This document shows positions 8,218 to 16,427 of a DNA stretch of 64,000 nt, one piece after another (within the stretch, counting starts at the first letter, position 1; the number at the start of each line of letters is the position of its first letter). The stretch covers positions 792 through 64,791 of the forward strand of contig NZ_SNZH01000009.1 in assembly GCF_004363655.1 (NCBI RefSeq). The letters run 5' to 3'. The position numbers and the translations under genes are program-made. Source of the stretch: Tahibacter aquaticus. Lineage in GTDB: Bacteria; Pseudomonadota; Gammaproteobacteria; Xanthomonadales; Rhodanobacteraceae. The notes below the pieces were generated by a model. That model saw only the letters and a list, made by a program, of their open reading frames with translations. It was not told the DNA's origin and did no database searches.

Positions 8218-10371
8218 ATGGCAGCCGGGCAAGCGTTCTACAATACATCGGAATTCACCCTCGCCACTCTCACGGCCAGTGGACAAGGACAGCGCCTTCG
8301 GGACAACTTCGTTGATTACCTGGACGGTTTCTCCCCGAACGTTCAGGACATCTTGGCAAAGTTCAAGTTTCGAGACCAGATCCAAACGATGGTCGAGGCC
8401 GACATCCTCGGTCACTTGATTAACGACTTCCTTGACCCGGAGATCAACCTCGCACCGCTTCCTGTCAAAGATACAGACGGCCGGATCAAGCTGCCCGCAC
8501 TCGACAACCACGGTATGGGCACGGTGTTTGAGGAGTTGATCCGCCGTTTCAACGAAGAGAACAACGAAGAGGCTGGAGAACACTTCACGCCGCGCGACGT
8601 GGTCAAGCTGATGGCCAAGTTGCTGTTCCTGCCGGTGGCCGACCAAATCCAGTCTGGTACCTACCTGCTGTACGACGGTAGCTGCGGCACGGGCGGCATG
8701 CTGACCGTGGCTGAAGAGGCACTGCACGAGCTGGCAGCGAACCACGACAAGGAAGTGTCGATTCACCTGTTCGGGCAGGAGATCAACCCCGAGACCTACG
8801 CGATCTGCAAGGCCGACCTGCTGCTCAAGGGCGAAGGTGACGAGGCCGAGAACATCGTCGGCGGCGCGGACAAGTCGACACTGTCGGCCGATCAGTTCCG
8901 GTCGCGCGAGTTCGACTTCATGATCTCTAACCCGCCTTACGGCAAGAGTTGGAAGACCGACCTCGACCGGATGGGCGGCAAGAAGGAATTCAGCGATTCG
9001 CGCTTCATCGTCAATCACGGCGGCGATTCCGAATTCAAGCTCATCACCCGTTCCAGCGACGGGCAGCTGATGTTCCTGGTGAACAAGCTGCAGAAGATGA
9101 AGCACAACACGCCGCTGGGCAGCCGCATCGCGCTGGTGCATAACGGTTCGGCGCTGTTTACGGGCGATGCGGGCCAGGGCGAAAGCAATGTTCGGCGCTG
9201 GGTGCTGGAGAACGACTGGCTCGAAGCCATCATCGCTCTGCCACTCAACATCTTCTACAACACCGGTATCGCCACCTACATCTGGGTGCTGGCCAACAAG
9301 AAGCCCGCACACCGGCGCGGCAAGGTGCAACTGATCGACGCTTCGCAGTGGTTCCTGCCGATGCGGCGCAACCTTGGCAAGAAGAACTGCGAGTTGGCGG
9401 ATGCAGACATTGAACGCATCCTCAAGCACTACCTCGCCCAGCCGCCCGCCGATGCCGAAGCCGCAAAGGCAGTGCCCGAATGCAAGTGGTTCGACAACGC
9501 CGACTTCGGCTACTGGAAGATCACGGTCGAACGTCCGCTGCGCCTCAAGAGCCAGCTCAAACGCAGCTCCATCGAAAGCTTGCGCTTCGCAACGGGCGAC
9601 GAAGCCCTGCGCAGCGAGATTTACGCCAAGTACAACGACAAGCTGTACACGGAATTCGCCAAGCTCAAAGCCGAAATCGAAGCGTGGCTGAAGGGTGACG
9701 ATGGCGACGAAGATGCCGACGAGGAGTCGGACGACGAAGACGCCAAGACCACCAGGAAGGCCGTGCCGGAGAAGCGGCGCAAGAAGCTGCTCGACCCCGC
9801 GACGTGGCAGCGCGACAAGACCCTTGTGGAACTGGCCAAGCTGGCGCAGCAGGAACTTGGCGAAGGCGTCTTTGACGACCACAACGAGTTCCGCACACGC
9901 TTTGACGCCACGATGAAGGCGCACAGCAAGAAGCTGGGTGCTCCCGAGAAGAAGGCCATCTACAAGGCGGTGAGTTGGCGTGATGAGTCGGCCCCGCCGG
10001 TCATTGCCAAACGCAGCAAGCTCAAGGCGAGTGAGCATTTCGAACCCGGCTACGACGGCGCGTACCTGGAAACCGTGGGCAAGGATCGTTTCATGGTGGA
10101 GTACGAGGCCGATAGCGACTTGCGCGACACAGAGCAGGTGCCGCTCAAGGAGCCCGGGGGCATAGAAGCCTTCTTCGTGCGCGAGGTGCTGCCCCACGCA
10201 CCGGATGCGTGGATCGCAATGGACGCATCCAAGATCGGCTACGAGATCTCGTTCGCGCGCTACTTCTACAAACCGACCCCGCTGCGCACGCTGGATCAGA
10301 TTCGCGCTGACATCCTCAAGCTGGAGGAGCAGACGGAAGGCTTGCTGCACAAGATCGTGGGGGCGGCGTGA
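8218..10371 (+). CDS. hsdM: Type I restriction-modification methyltransferase HsdM, main part
   Basis: This frame encodes 717 residues of an N6-adenine methyltransferase (M subunit). Motif I appears as DGSCGTGGML and the catalytic motif IV as NPPY at residues 238-241. The family also shows EHFTPRDVV and the GQEINPETYAICK segment. About 80 N-terminal residues lie in another frame because of a missing G after 8191. The ATG at 8218 is an internal methionine with no clear ribosome site, so without correction the protein would lack its first domain. An acidic/basic linker (DDGDEDADEESDDED, about 500-515) is unusual. The stop TGA overlaps the hsdS ATG. HsdM would methylate the site chosen by HsdS. 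Confidence 0.9.
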   Translation: MAAGQAFYNTSEFTLATLTASGQGQRLRDNFVDYLDGFSPNVQDILAKFKFRDQIQTMVEADILGHLINDFLDPEINLAPLPVKDTDGRIKLPALDNHGMGTVFEELIRRFNEENNEEAGEHFTPRDVVKLMAKLLFLPVADQIQSGTYLLYDGSCGTGGMLTVAEEALHELAANHDKEVSIHLFGQEINPETYAICKADLLLKGEGDEAENIVGGADKSTLSADQFRSREFDFMISNPPYGKSWKTDLDRMGGKKEFSDSRFIVNHGGDSEFKLITRSSDGQLMFLVNKLQKMKHNTPLGSRIALVHNGSALFTGDAGQGESNVRRWVLENDWLEAIIALPLNIFYNTGIATYIWVLANKKPAHRRGKVQLIDASQWFLPMRRNLGKKNCELADADIERILKHYLAQPPADAEAAKAVPECKWFDNADFGYWKITVERPLRLKSQLKRSSIESLRFATGDEALRSEIYAKYNDKLYTEFAKLKAEIEAWLKGDDGDEDADEESDDEDAKTTRKAVPEKRRKKLLDPATWQRDKTLVELAKLAQQELGEGVFDDHNEFRTRFDATMKAHSKKLGAPEKKAIYKAVSWRDESAPPVIAKRSKLKASEHFEPGYDGAYLETVGKDRFMVEYEADSDLRDTEQVPLKEPGGIEAFFVREVLPHAPDAWIAMDASKIGYEISFARYFYKPTPLRTLDQIRADILKLEEQTEGLLHKIVGAA

Positions 10372-11801
10372 TGGGGGCGGAGTATTCCGACTACCGAACG
10401 TCCGAAGCGTCGTGGGTGGAGCGCATCCCCGCGCATTGGCGCACGGCACGATTGCGCTATGTTGCTCGCGTCGGCAATGGAACGACGCCTGCGCGCGGCC
10501 GGTTCGACTACTGGAGTAACGGCACCGTGCCGTGGCTGGCAAGCGGGCAGGTCAATGACTACATCGTGCGCAAGGCGCGCGAGCTGGTCACAGCGCAGGC
10601 CGTCAAGGAATCGTGTCTTCGAGTTCTGCCAGCGGGCAGCGTGATCCTTGGCATGGTTGGCCAGGGCAAGACGCGCGGCATGTCGGCGTATCTCGCCATC
10701 GATGCGACTATCAACCAGAACCTGGCGGGCATCACGCCGGGCAAGGAGCTGGATGGGCGCTACCTGCACTACATGCTGACCGCAGCCTACGACTTCCAGC
10801 GCAACTACGGTCGCGGCGGCAATCAGGCGGCATTGAACTGCGCCATCGTCGGCAGCTTCCCGACTTTGTTGCCACCCCGCCAAGAGCAAGACAAGATCGT
10901 CGCCTATCTCCGGGCGCAGGATGCCCGCATCTCCCGCCTCATCAAGGCCAAGCGCGAACTGATTGGCCTTCTCACAGAACAGAAGTTGCGCATCATTGAC
11001 CACGCTGTCACGCGCGGCCTCGATGACTCGGTCGCGTTGAAGCCATCTGGCATCGAGTGGTTGGGGGATGTGCCCCTGCACTGGGATATTGCCCTGGTAA
11101 AGCACGTCGCTGATGTGCGCTTCAGTGGTGTGGACAAGCATTCGCATGATCACGAAACGTCAGTTCGTCTGTGCAACTACACAGACGTCTACAAGAACGA
11201 CAAGATCACCGGCGACATGGATTTGATGCAAGCCACTGCGACGGCAGGAGAAATCGCCCGGCTCACGCTCAAAGCGGGCGACGTCATCATCACTAAGGAT
11301 TCTGAAACGCCGGACGACATTGCGGTGCCCGCATGGGTGCCAGTCGGGCTTCCTGGTGTGGTCTGCGCCTACCACCTTGGATTGCTGCGACCCGAGCCCG
11401 GTCGCATCGAGGGTGAGTTCCTGTTTCGCGCCATCGGGTCTGCCCGTATCGCCGAGCAATTTCACGTGCTGGCAACCGGTGTCACCCGATTCGCCCTCGG
11501 CAAGCACGATGTCAAGAACGCCGTCATCCCGCTACCGCCGATAGGAGAACAGAAGGTCATCTGCAGGTGGATTGCCGATGAGTGCAAGCCACTCGAAGAA
11601 GCCATCCTGCGGGCGGAAGACGAAATCAAGCTGATCCGCGAATACCGCGACCGGCAAATCGCCGATGTCGTCACAGGCCAAGTGGATGTTCGCGGCTGGG
11701 TGTCCGGCCCGGATGACGTTGTGGCCGACGAAGACTTGGCTGTGCTCGGCAGCGACGACGAACTGGATACCGATGGGGAGGAAGAAGATGGCGACGACTG
11801 A
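10371..11801 (+). CDS. hsdS: Type I restriction-modification specificity subunit HsdS
   Basis: A 476-residue S subunit with two target-recognition domains. TRD1 begins at WVERIPAHW and TRD2 at IEWLGDVPLHWD. Each is followed by a conserved helical spacer: LLPPRQEQDKIVAYL with RLIKAKRELIGLL, and PLPPIGEQKVICRW with EDEIKLIREYRDR. The two halves would each bind one half of a bipartite DNA target, which cannot be read from sequence alone. The ATG at 10371 overlaps the hsdM stop; a GTG at 10368 is the alternative. The C-terminus ends in an acidic tail (DELDTDGEEEDGDD). Confidence 0.93.
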   Translation: MGAEYSDYRTSEASWVERIPAHWRTARLRYVARVGNGTTPARGRFDYWSNGTVPWLASGQVNDYIVRKARELVTAQAVKESCLRVLPAGSVILGMVGQGKTRGMSAYLAIDATINQNLAGITPGKELDGRYLHYMLTAAYDFQRNYGRGGNQAALNCAIVGSFPTLLPPRQEQDKIVAYLRAQDARISRLIKAKRELIGLLTEQKLRIIDHAVTRGLDDSVALKPSGIEWLGDVPLHWDIALVKHVADVRFSGVDKHSHDHETSVRLCNYTDVYKNDKITGDMDLMQATATAGEIARLTLKAGDVIITKDSETPDDIAVPAWVPVGLPGVVCAYHLGLLRPEPGRIEGEFLFRAIGSARIAEQFHVLATGVTRFALGKHDVKNAVIPLPPIGEQKVICRWIADECKPLEEAILRAEDEIKLIREYRDRQIADVVTGQVDVRGWVSGPDDVVADEDLAVLGSDDELDTDGEEEDGDD

Positions 11802-14784
11802 TACCAGCGAAAAAGGCCTGGAGGCCTTGATCGTGCGCGATCTCTGCACCGGCGGCGGCTATGTGCAGGGCAACCCCAGCGACTACAACCGCGACGTGGC
11901 GGTGGACGTGGTGCAGTTGCTGGCGTTTCTGCAGGCCACCCAGCCCAAGGCGGTCGAAACACTGGAACTGGCAAGCGAGGGCATCAAGCGCACCCAGTTC
12001 TTGCACCGCATCCAGGGCGAGATCGCCAAGCGGGGTGTGGTGGATGTGCTGCGCAAGGGCGTGGGCCACGGCCCGGTTCACGTTGATCTGTACAAGCTGC
12101 TGCCCACGCCGGGCAACGCCAGTGCTGCCGAGAACTTCGGCAAGAACATCTTCAGCGTCACCCGCCAGTTGCGCTACAGCAATGACGAGTCGCAGCGCTC
12201 GCTGGACGTTGCCATCTTCATCAATGGCCTGCCGGTGATGACGTTCGAGTTGAAGAACTCGCTGACCAAGCAGACCGTCGCCGACGCCATCACCCAGTAC
12301 CAGACTGATCGCAACCCGGCCGAGCTGCTGTTCCAATTGGGGCGCTGCGTGGCGCACATGGCGGTGGACGATGCCGAAGTGCGGTTCTGCCCGCATCTTA
12401 CTGGCAAGACCTCCTGGTTCCTGCCGTTCAACCAGGGTTGGAACAGCGGCGCAGGCAATCCGCCCAACCCGCATGGCCTGAAAACCGACTATCTGTGGAA
12501 GCAGGTGCTGGTCAAGGACTCGCTGGCCAACATCATCGAGAACTTCACGCAGGTGGTGGAAGAGGAAGATGAAAAGGGCAAAAAGCGGCGCAAGCAAGTG
12601 TTTCCGCGTTTTCACCAACTGCGTACCGTCCGTGCCTTGCTGCGCCGCTCCCGCGAGGATGGGGTTGGCAAGCGTTATCTCATCCAGCATTCGGCAGGCA
12701 GCGGCAAGAGCAACACCATCGCGTGGCTGGCCCACCAGTTGGTCGAACTCAAGACGGCCGCCGATGCGATGTTGGCTCAATTCGACTCGGTGATCGTCAT
12801 CACCGACCGACGTGCGCTGGATACCCAGATCGCCCGCACCATCAAAAGCTACAACCACGTCGCGTCGACCTTCGGCCATTCCGAGGATGCCGCCGAGCTG
12901 CGCACCTTCCTGCGCAAAGGCAAGAAGATCATCGTCACGACGGTGCAGAAGTTCCCGTTCATCCTCGATGAGCTGGGCGACCTCGGCGGCAAGAAGTTCG
13001 CGTTGCTGATCGACGAGGCGCATTCCAGCCAGGGCGGCAAGACGACGGCCAAGATGCACATGGCCTTGTCGGGCGCTCCTGGTGACGATGAGGACGACGA
13101 GGAATCCGTTGAGGACGCCGTCAACAAACTGATCGAGTCGCGCAAGATGTTGTCGAATGCCAGCTACTTCGCATTCACGGCCACGCCGAAAAATCGAACG
13201 TTAGAGTTGTTCGGGGAGCGGTTCATCGAAGGCAGTGAGGCGCGTTACCGCTCGCCGGAGGAGCTGACCTACACCACCAAGCAGGCGATTCAAGAGGGTT
13301 TCATCCTCGACGTGATTGCGAACTACACGTCGGTTGACAGCTTCTATCACGTCGCCAAGACAGTCGAGGACGATCCCGATTTCGACAAGGTGAAGGCGCT
13401 GAAGAAGATTCGTCACTACGTCGAATCCCACGATAAGGCCATCCGCAAGAAGGCCGAGATCATGGTCGACCACTTCGTGGCGCAGGTGGCGGGCAAGCAA
13501 AAGATCGGTGGCAAGGCGCGAGCGATGATCGTTTGCAACGGCATCGCACGGGCCATCGACTACTACCGCGAGGTGTCGGATTACCTCGCCTCAATCAAGA
13601 GTCCGTTCAAGGCCATCGTGGCGTACTCGGGCGACTTTGACATTGGCGGGGTGAGGAAGACCGAAGCCGATCTCAACCAATTCCCGAGCAAGGACATTCC
13701 GTCCAAGCTCAAGCAAGACCCGTATCGCTTTCTGATCGTCGCCAACAAGTTCATCACCGGCTTCGACGAGCCGCTGCTGCACACGATGTACGTGGACAAG
13801 CCATTGGCGGGCGTGCTGGCGGTGCAAACGCTGTCGCGGCTGAACCGAGCCCACCCGCAGAAGCGCGATACCTTCGTGCTGGACTTTGCCGACAACGCCG
13901 AGGCGGTAAAGGCTGCATTCCAGGACTATTACCGCGCGACGGTGCAGGTCGGCGAAACCGACCCCAACAAGCTGCATGACTTGAAGAACGACCTCGATGC
14001 CAAGCAGGTGTACAGCTGGCAGCAGGTTGATGATTTGGTTGCGCTCTATGTCACCGGCGCAGACCGCGACAAGCTCGACCCCATTCTCGATACCTGTGTG
14101 GCCGAGTACATCGACAACCTGGACGAAGACGGTCAAGTCGAGTTCAAGGGCAAAGCCAAGGCTTTCGTGCGTAGCTACGGCTTTCTTGCTGCGATCCTGA
14201 CCTACGGCCACCCGGCCTGGGAAAAGCTGTCGATCTTCCTGAACTTCCTGATCCCAAAGCTACCGGCCCCGAAGGAGGAAGACCTCTCCAAGGGCGTGCT
14301 GGAAGCCATCGACATGGACAGCTATCGGGTAGAAGCGCAGGCGTCACTGAAGATGTCGATGGACGATGCCGACGCCTTCATCGAACCGCCCCCTCCCGGC
14401 GGGGGCGGCGGTGGCGGTACGCCGGAAATCGACAAGTTGTCGAACATCATCAGAGCCTTCAACGACATGTTCGGCAACATCGAGTGGAAGGACGGCGACA
14501 AGATTCGAAAGGTCATTACCGAGGAAATTCCGGCGCGCGTGGCTCAGGACAAGGCCTACCAAAACGCGCAGGCCAACTCCGACAAGCAGAACGCCAAGCT
14601 GGAGCACGACAAGGCGCTCAATCGCGTGGTGCTGGAGCTGATCTCCGACCACACGGAGCTATTCAAGCAGTTCAGTGACAACCCGAGCTTCAAGCGCTGG
14701 CTGACCGACATGGTCTTCGACTCGACCTACCACCCAGGCACGGTGCCGCCTAAGGCCTCTCCTCCAACCGGCGCGTCTGCGTGA
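11788..14784 (+). CDS. hsdR: Type I restriction endonuclease subunit HsdR
   Basis: A 998-residue motor-nuclease subunit. The N-terminal PD-(D/E)xK nuclease has D140 and E154-L-K156 (FELKN) followed by AITQYQ. The SF2 translocase follows with Walker A SAGSGKSN (302-309), DEAH box D409-H412 and FTATPKNRT. A proline/glycine linker (EPPPPGGGGGGG) near residue 870 precedes a C-terminal helical region that docks onto the methylase. All catalytic residues look intact. The ATG at 11788 overlaps hsdS by 14 bp; a longer in-frame extension would lie inside hsdS. With HsdM and HsdS it forms the R2M2S complex that translocates and cuts unmethylated DNA. Confidence 0.93.
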   Translation: MATTDTSEKGLEALIVRDLCTGGGYVQGNPSDYNRDVAVDVVQLLAFLQATQPKAVETLELASEGIKRTQFLHRIQGEIAKRGVVDVLRKGVGHGPVHVDLYKLLPTPGNASAAENFGKNIFSVTRQLRYSNDESQRSLDVAIFINGLPVMTFELKNSLTKQTVADAITQYQTDRNPAELLFQLGRCVAHMAVDDAEVRFCPHLTGKTSWFLPFNQGWNSGAGNPPNPHGLKTDYLWKQVLVKDSLANIIENFTQVVEEEDEKGKKRRKQVFPRFHQLRTVRALLRRSREDGVGKRYLIQHSAGSGKSNTIAWLAHQLVELKTAADAMLAQFDSVIVITDRRALDTQIARTIKSYNHVASTFGHSEDAAELRTFLRKGKKIIVTTVQKFPFILDELGDLGGKKFALLIDEAHSSQGGKTTAKMHMALSGAPGDDEDDEESVEDAVNKLIESRKMLSNASYFAFTATPKNRTLELFGERFIEGSEARYRSPEELTYTTKQAIQEGFILDVIANYTSVDSFYHVAKTVEDDPDFDKVKALKKIRHYVESHDKAIRKKAEIMVDHFVAQVAGKQKIGGKARAMIVCNGIARAIDYYREVSDYLASIKSPFKAIVAYSGDFDIGGVRKTEADLNQFPSKDIPSKLKQDPYRFLIVANKFITGFDEPLLHTMYVDKPLAGVLAVQTLSRLNRAHPQKRDTFVLDFADNAEAVKAAFQDYYRATVQVGETDPNKLHDLKNDLDAKQVYSWQQVDDLVALYVTGADRDKLDPILDTCVAEYIDNLDEDGQVEFKGKAKAFVRSYGFLAAILTYGHPAWEKLSIFLNFLIPKLPAPKEEDLSKGVLEAIDMDSYRVEAQASLKMSMDDADAFIEPPPPGGGGGGGTPEIDKLSNIIRAFNDMFGNIEWKDGDKIRKVITEEIPARVAQDKAYQNAQANSDKQNAKLEHDKALNRVVLELISDHTELFKQFSDNPSFKRWLTDMVFDSTYHPGTVPPKASPPTGASA

Positions 14785-14838
14785 CTCTTGGTGATTAGGC
14801 GAGGGAACTGCAATGGGCGTAGGTGAGGACTTTGGAAG

Positions 14839-14985
14839 ATGAGCCGACTGGCGCAACTGGCCCCTGACCTGATCGATGCCATCGCCTTGGGACGCATCGA
14901 GGTGGGTGTCAGCCAGTTGCTGCGCGGCAAGTTATCGGCGTCCTGGCTGGCGCAACGCGAGGCGCTGGTTGCAGGCTCGCGCTGA
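14839..14985 (+). CDS. Short protein resembling a serine-recombinase tail
   Basis: Forty-eight codons starting MSRLAQLAPDLIDAIALGRI and continuing with LLRGKLSASWLAQREAL. This pattern (L-A-P-D-hydrophobic-A-I, then short helix and W-x-x-Q) is common at the extreme C-terminus of large serine recombinases. It begins 54 bp after hsdR and is followed by a terminator. It may be the last trace of a recombinase or a small free-standing gene. Ribosome site GGAAG is close to the ATG. Confidence 0.45.
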   Translation: MSRLAQLAPDLIDAIALGRIEVGVSQLLRGKLSASWLAQREALVAGSR

Positions 14986-14993
14986 CGTCCGTG

Positions 14994-15026
14994 CCGCAGC
15001 GACACGCCGCCACGCAGCGGTTTTTT
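14994..15026 (+). terminator. Rho-independent terminator of the defence operon
   Basis: CCGC-A-GCG pairs with CGC-A-GCGG (one A-A mismatch) and is followed by six T at 15021-15026. It lies 9 bp after the small recombinase-like gene and ends the plus-strand operon. Confidence 0.55.
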
Positions 15027-15246
15027 GTGCCTTTCGCTGTCTCGGCCGCGCGCTCCCGAGCAAGCGAAGAAGCAAACCAATGGCCCGCAAACCCGCGCCA
15101 ACACACGACTTCAGGCCTTGAATGCTCAAGAGGGCAGCAGAGAACAGAGAGAGAAAAACGGCGAAAAGTGCGCCGGAAACGTCGACTTCGGGCGGGGGGC
15201 TCCAGAGGTCAAGGCGCGAAACCGCGACAACACAGGGGGAACGGGC

Positions 15247-15280
15247 AAAAAAAATCCCAACCGGATAAGGGCTGGGATTT
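15247..15280 (-). terminator. Terminator of ssrA, supplied by the island
   Basis: On the minus strand AATCCCA pairs with TGGGATT around a 13-base loop and is followed by eight T. It lies 8 bp beyond the tmRNA CCA end, inside the island, and replaces the original terminator left at 3720-3749. Confidence 0.8.
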
Positions 15281-15287
15281 CACATTA

Positions 15288-15327
15288 TGGTGGAGGTGGC
15301 GGGAATTGAACCCGCGTCCGAAGGCGT
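15288..15327. repeat. attR: 3' end of ssrA
   Basis: Forty bases repeat those at 3754-3793 with one difference at 15294. They encode the tmRNA T-arm and acceptor strand. This is the junction at which the island was inserted while keeping ssrA functional. Confidence 0.85.
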
Positions 15328-15641
15328 TTGACGCCAGGTACTACATGCTTAGCTCACTGTTAAATCTCGTCCGTCGGCAGCACAGTGTGCAAGGCGCACC
15401 GGAAGACCAGTCTGTAAGTTTTAGCCGAGCCCCGACAGACGGCGGTTCTCAGCGATCTTGTGATAATGACCCTACATCCACGAGCACAAGCACAAGTGGG
15501 TTCGGGGCTAGGCCTTAAGCGGCCAGTGCGTAGACGTCGTCGTTGGCGTCTGAGTTTTTTGCCGCTGGATTAACGAGGAAAGCTGCCCCCTCGGCATGCA
15601 CCCAACCATCTCACTACCCCCGTCGAAGCCGTGACACCCCC
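15288..15641 (-). ncRNA. ssrA: Transfer-messenger RNA (tmRNA)
   Basis: A 354-nt RNA on the minus strand. The 5' end reads GGGGGTGTCACGGCTTCGAC from 15641 and the encoded CCA is at 15288-15290. Acceptor strands GGGGGTG and CACCTCC pair over seven positions with one G-U. The tag frame at 15515-15547 encodes ANDDVYALAA and a TAA stop, the typical proteobacterial degradation tag. With SmpB (20392-20886) it rescues stalled ribosomes and marks the product for proteolysis. A TAGCAT box about 11 bases upstream could be the -10. The 3' end is shared with the island junction. Confidence 0.97.
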
Positions 15642-15911
15642 GGGGAAAGGCGATGCTAGCACGATGCCAGCGTCGGTTGCGATGTGATGACAGGCAGGGC
15701 GGGTTTCAAGGGCGGGTCGGGCAGGGAGGGAGGGGTAGGGCCCGCCTCTTGGGCGGGCGCAGGCCAGGCCGAGGACTGCTTGCCGGCCGCATGGGCAGGC
15801 GTTGCCCGACCCGCCTTCGCGCGGCTCGATAGCCGCTTGGCCTGGTCGGTCGGGGCTGCTTCGGTTGGCTTGGCTGGCCCTGCAGTGGCTCCCCGCTGGC
15901 CCTGCAATGGC
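15642..15911. other. GC-rich spacer upstream of ssrA
   Basis: It should contain the ssrA promoter on the minus strand, with TAGCAT just upstream of the RNA start. The remainder is GC-rich and grades into the minisatellite. No gene was recognised. Confidence 0.4.
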
Positions 15912-16396
15912 GCGGGTCCGAACGGCAGCGTCGCAGGTTTTATCTGGAGCGACGCAGTTTTTTTCTGCAACGGTGCAGGTCTGACCTGAAGCCATGCAGG
16001 TTTTATCTGCAACAGTGCAGGTTTGATCTGGAGCGACGCAGTTTTTTTCTGCAACGGCGCAGGTTTGACCTGAAGCCATGCAGGTTTTATCTGCAACGGT
16101 GCAGGTTTGATCTGGCGCGACGCAGTTTTTTTCTGCAACGGCGCAGGTTTGACCTGAAGCCATGCAGGTTTTATCTGAAGCGACGCAGGTTTTTTTCCTG
16201 CAATGGTGCAGGTTTGATCTGCAGCGCCGCAGGTTTTATCTGCAACGACGCAGGTCTGACCTGAAGCCATGCAGGTTTTATCTGCAACGGCGCAGGTTTT
16301 ATCTGCACCGATGCAGGTCTGACCTGAAGTGATGCGGCGTTTATGGGGAACGATGCAGGTCTGATCGGCAGCGCCGCAGGTTTCGACGGGGTCGGA
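15912..16396. repeat. 21-bp minisatellite with 84-bp higher-order period
   Basis: About 23 consecutive units start with GCAG or GCAGGT every 21 bp (for example 15933, 15954, 15975, 15996). Units at 15954, 16038 and 16122 are nearly identical, showing a four-unit (84-bp) super-repeat. One unit at 16185 is 23 bp long. Many units contain GCAG...CTGC and could form small hairpins. On the minus strand the array is open in more than one frame, coding heptads such as LQIKPAP; the 23-bp unit shifts that frame. No spacers occur, so it is not a CRISPR. Outer units (16334 and beyond, and 15912) are degenerate. Confidence 0.85.
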
Positions 16397-16427
16397 GCAC
16401 CCGTTGCGAGGCAGAAACGGCGGGTAT

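Larger units (their letters stand above)
3754..15327. mobile_element. Genomic island integrated in ssrA
   Basis: The element is bounded by 40-bp direct repeats (3754-3793 and 15288-15327) that are the 3' end of tmRNA and differ at one base. The right copy belongs to intact ssrA; the left copy is an orphan followed by its own terminator. Use of the ssrA 3' end as a target is established for tyrosine-recombinase islands. The cargo is a restriction operon plus debris of other elements. No integrase gene remains, so the island looks immobile on its own. Confidence 0.85.

Noticed and set aside
8002-10542. 846-codon open frame on the minus strand
   Set aside because: It lies antisense to hsdM and has no family similarity or ribosome site; it is a GC-rich shadow frame.
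15912-16396. CRISPR array
   Set aside because: Units are contiguous 21-bp repeats with no unique spacers, and no cas genes are nearby.
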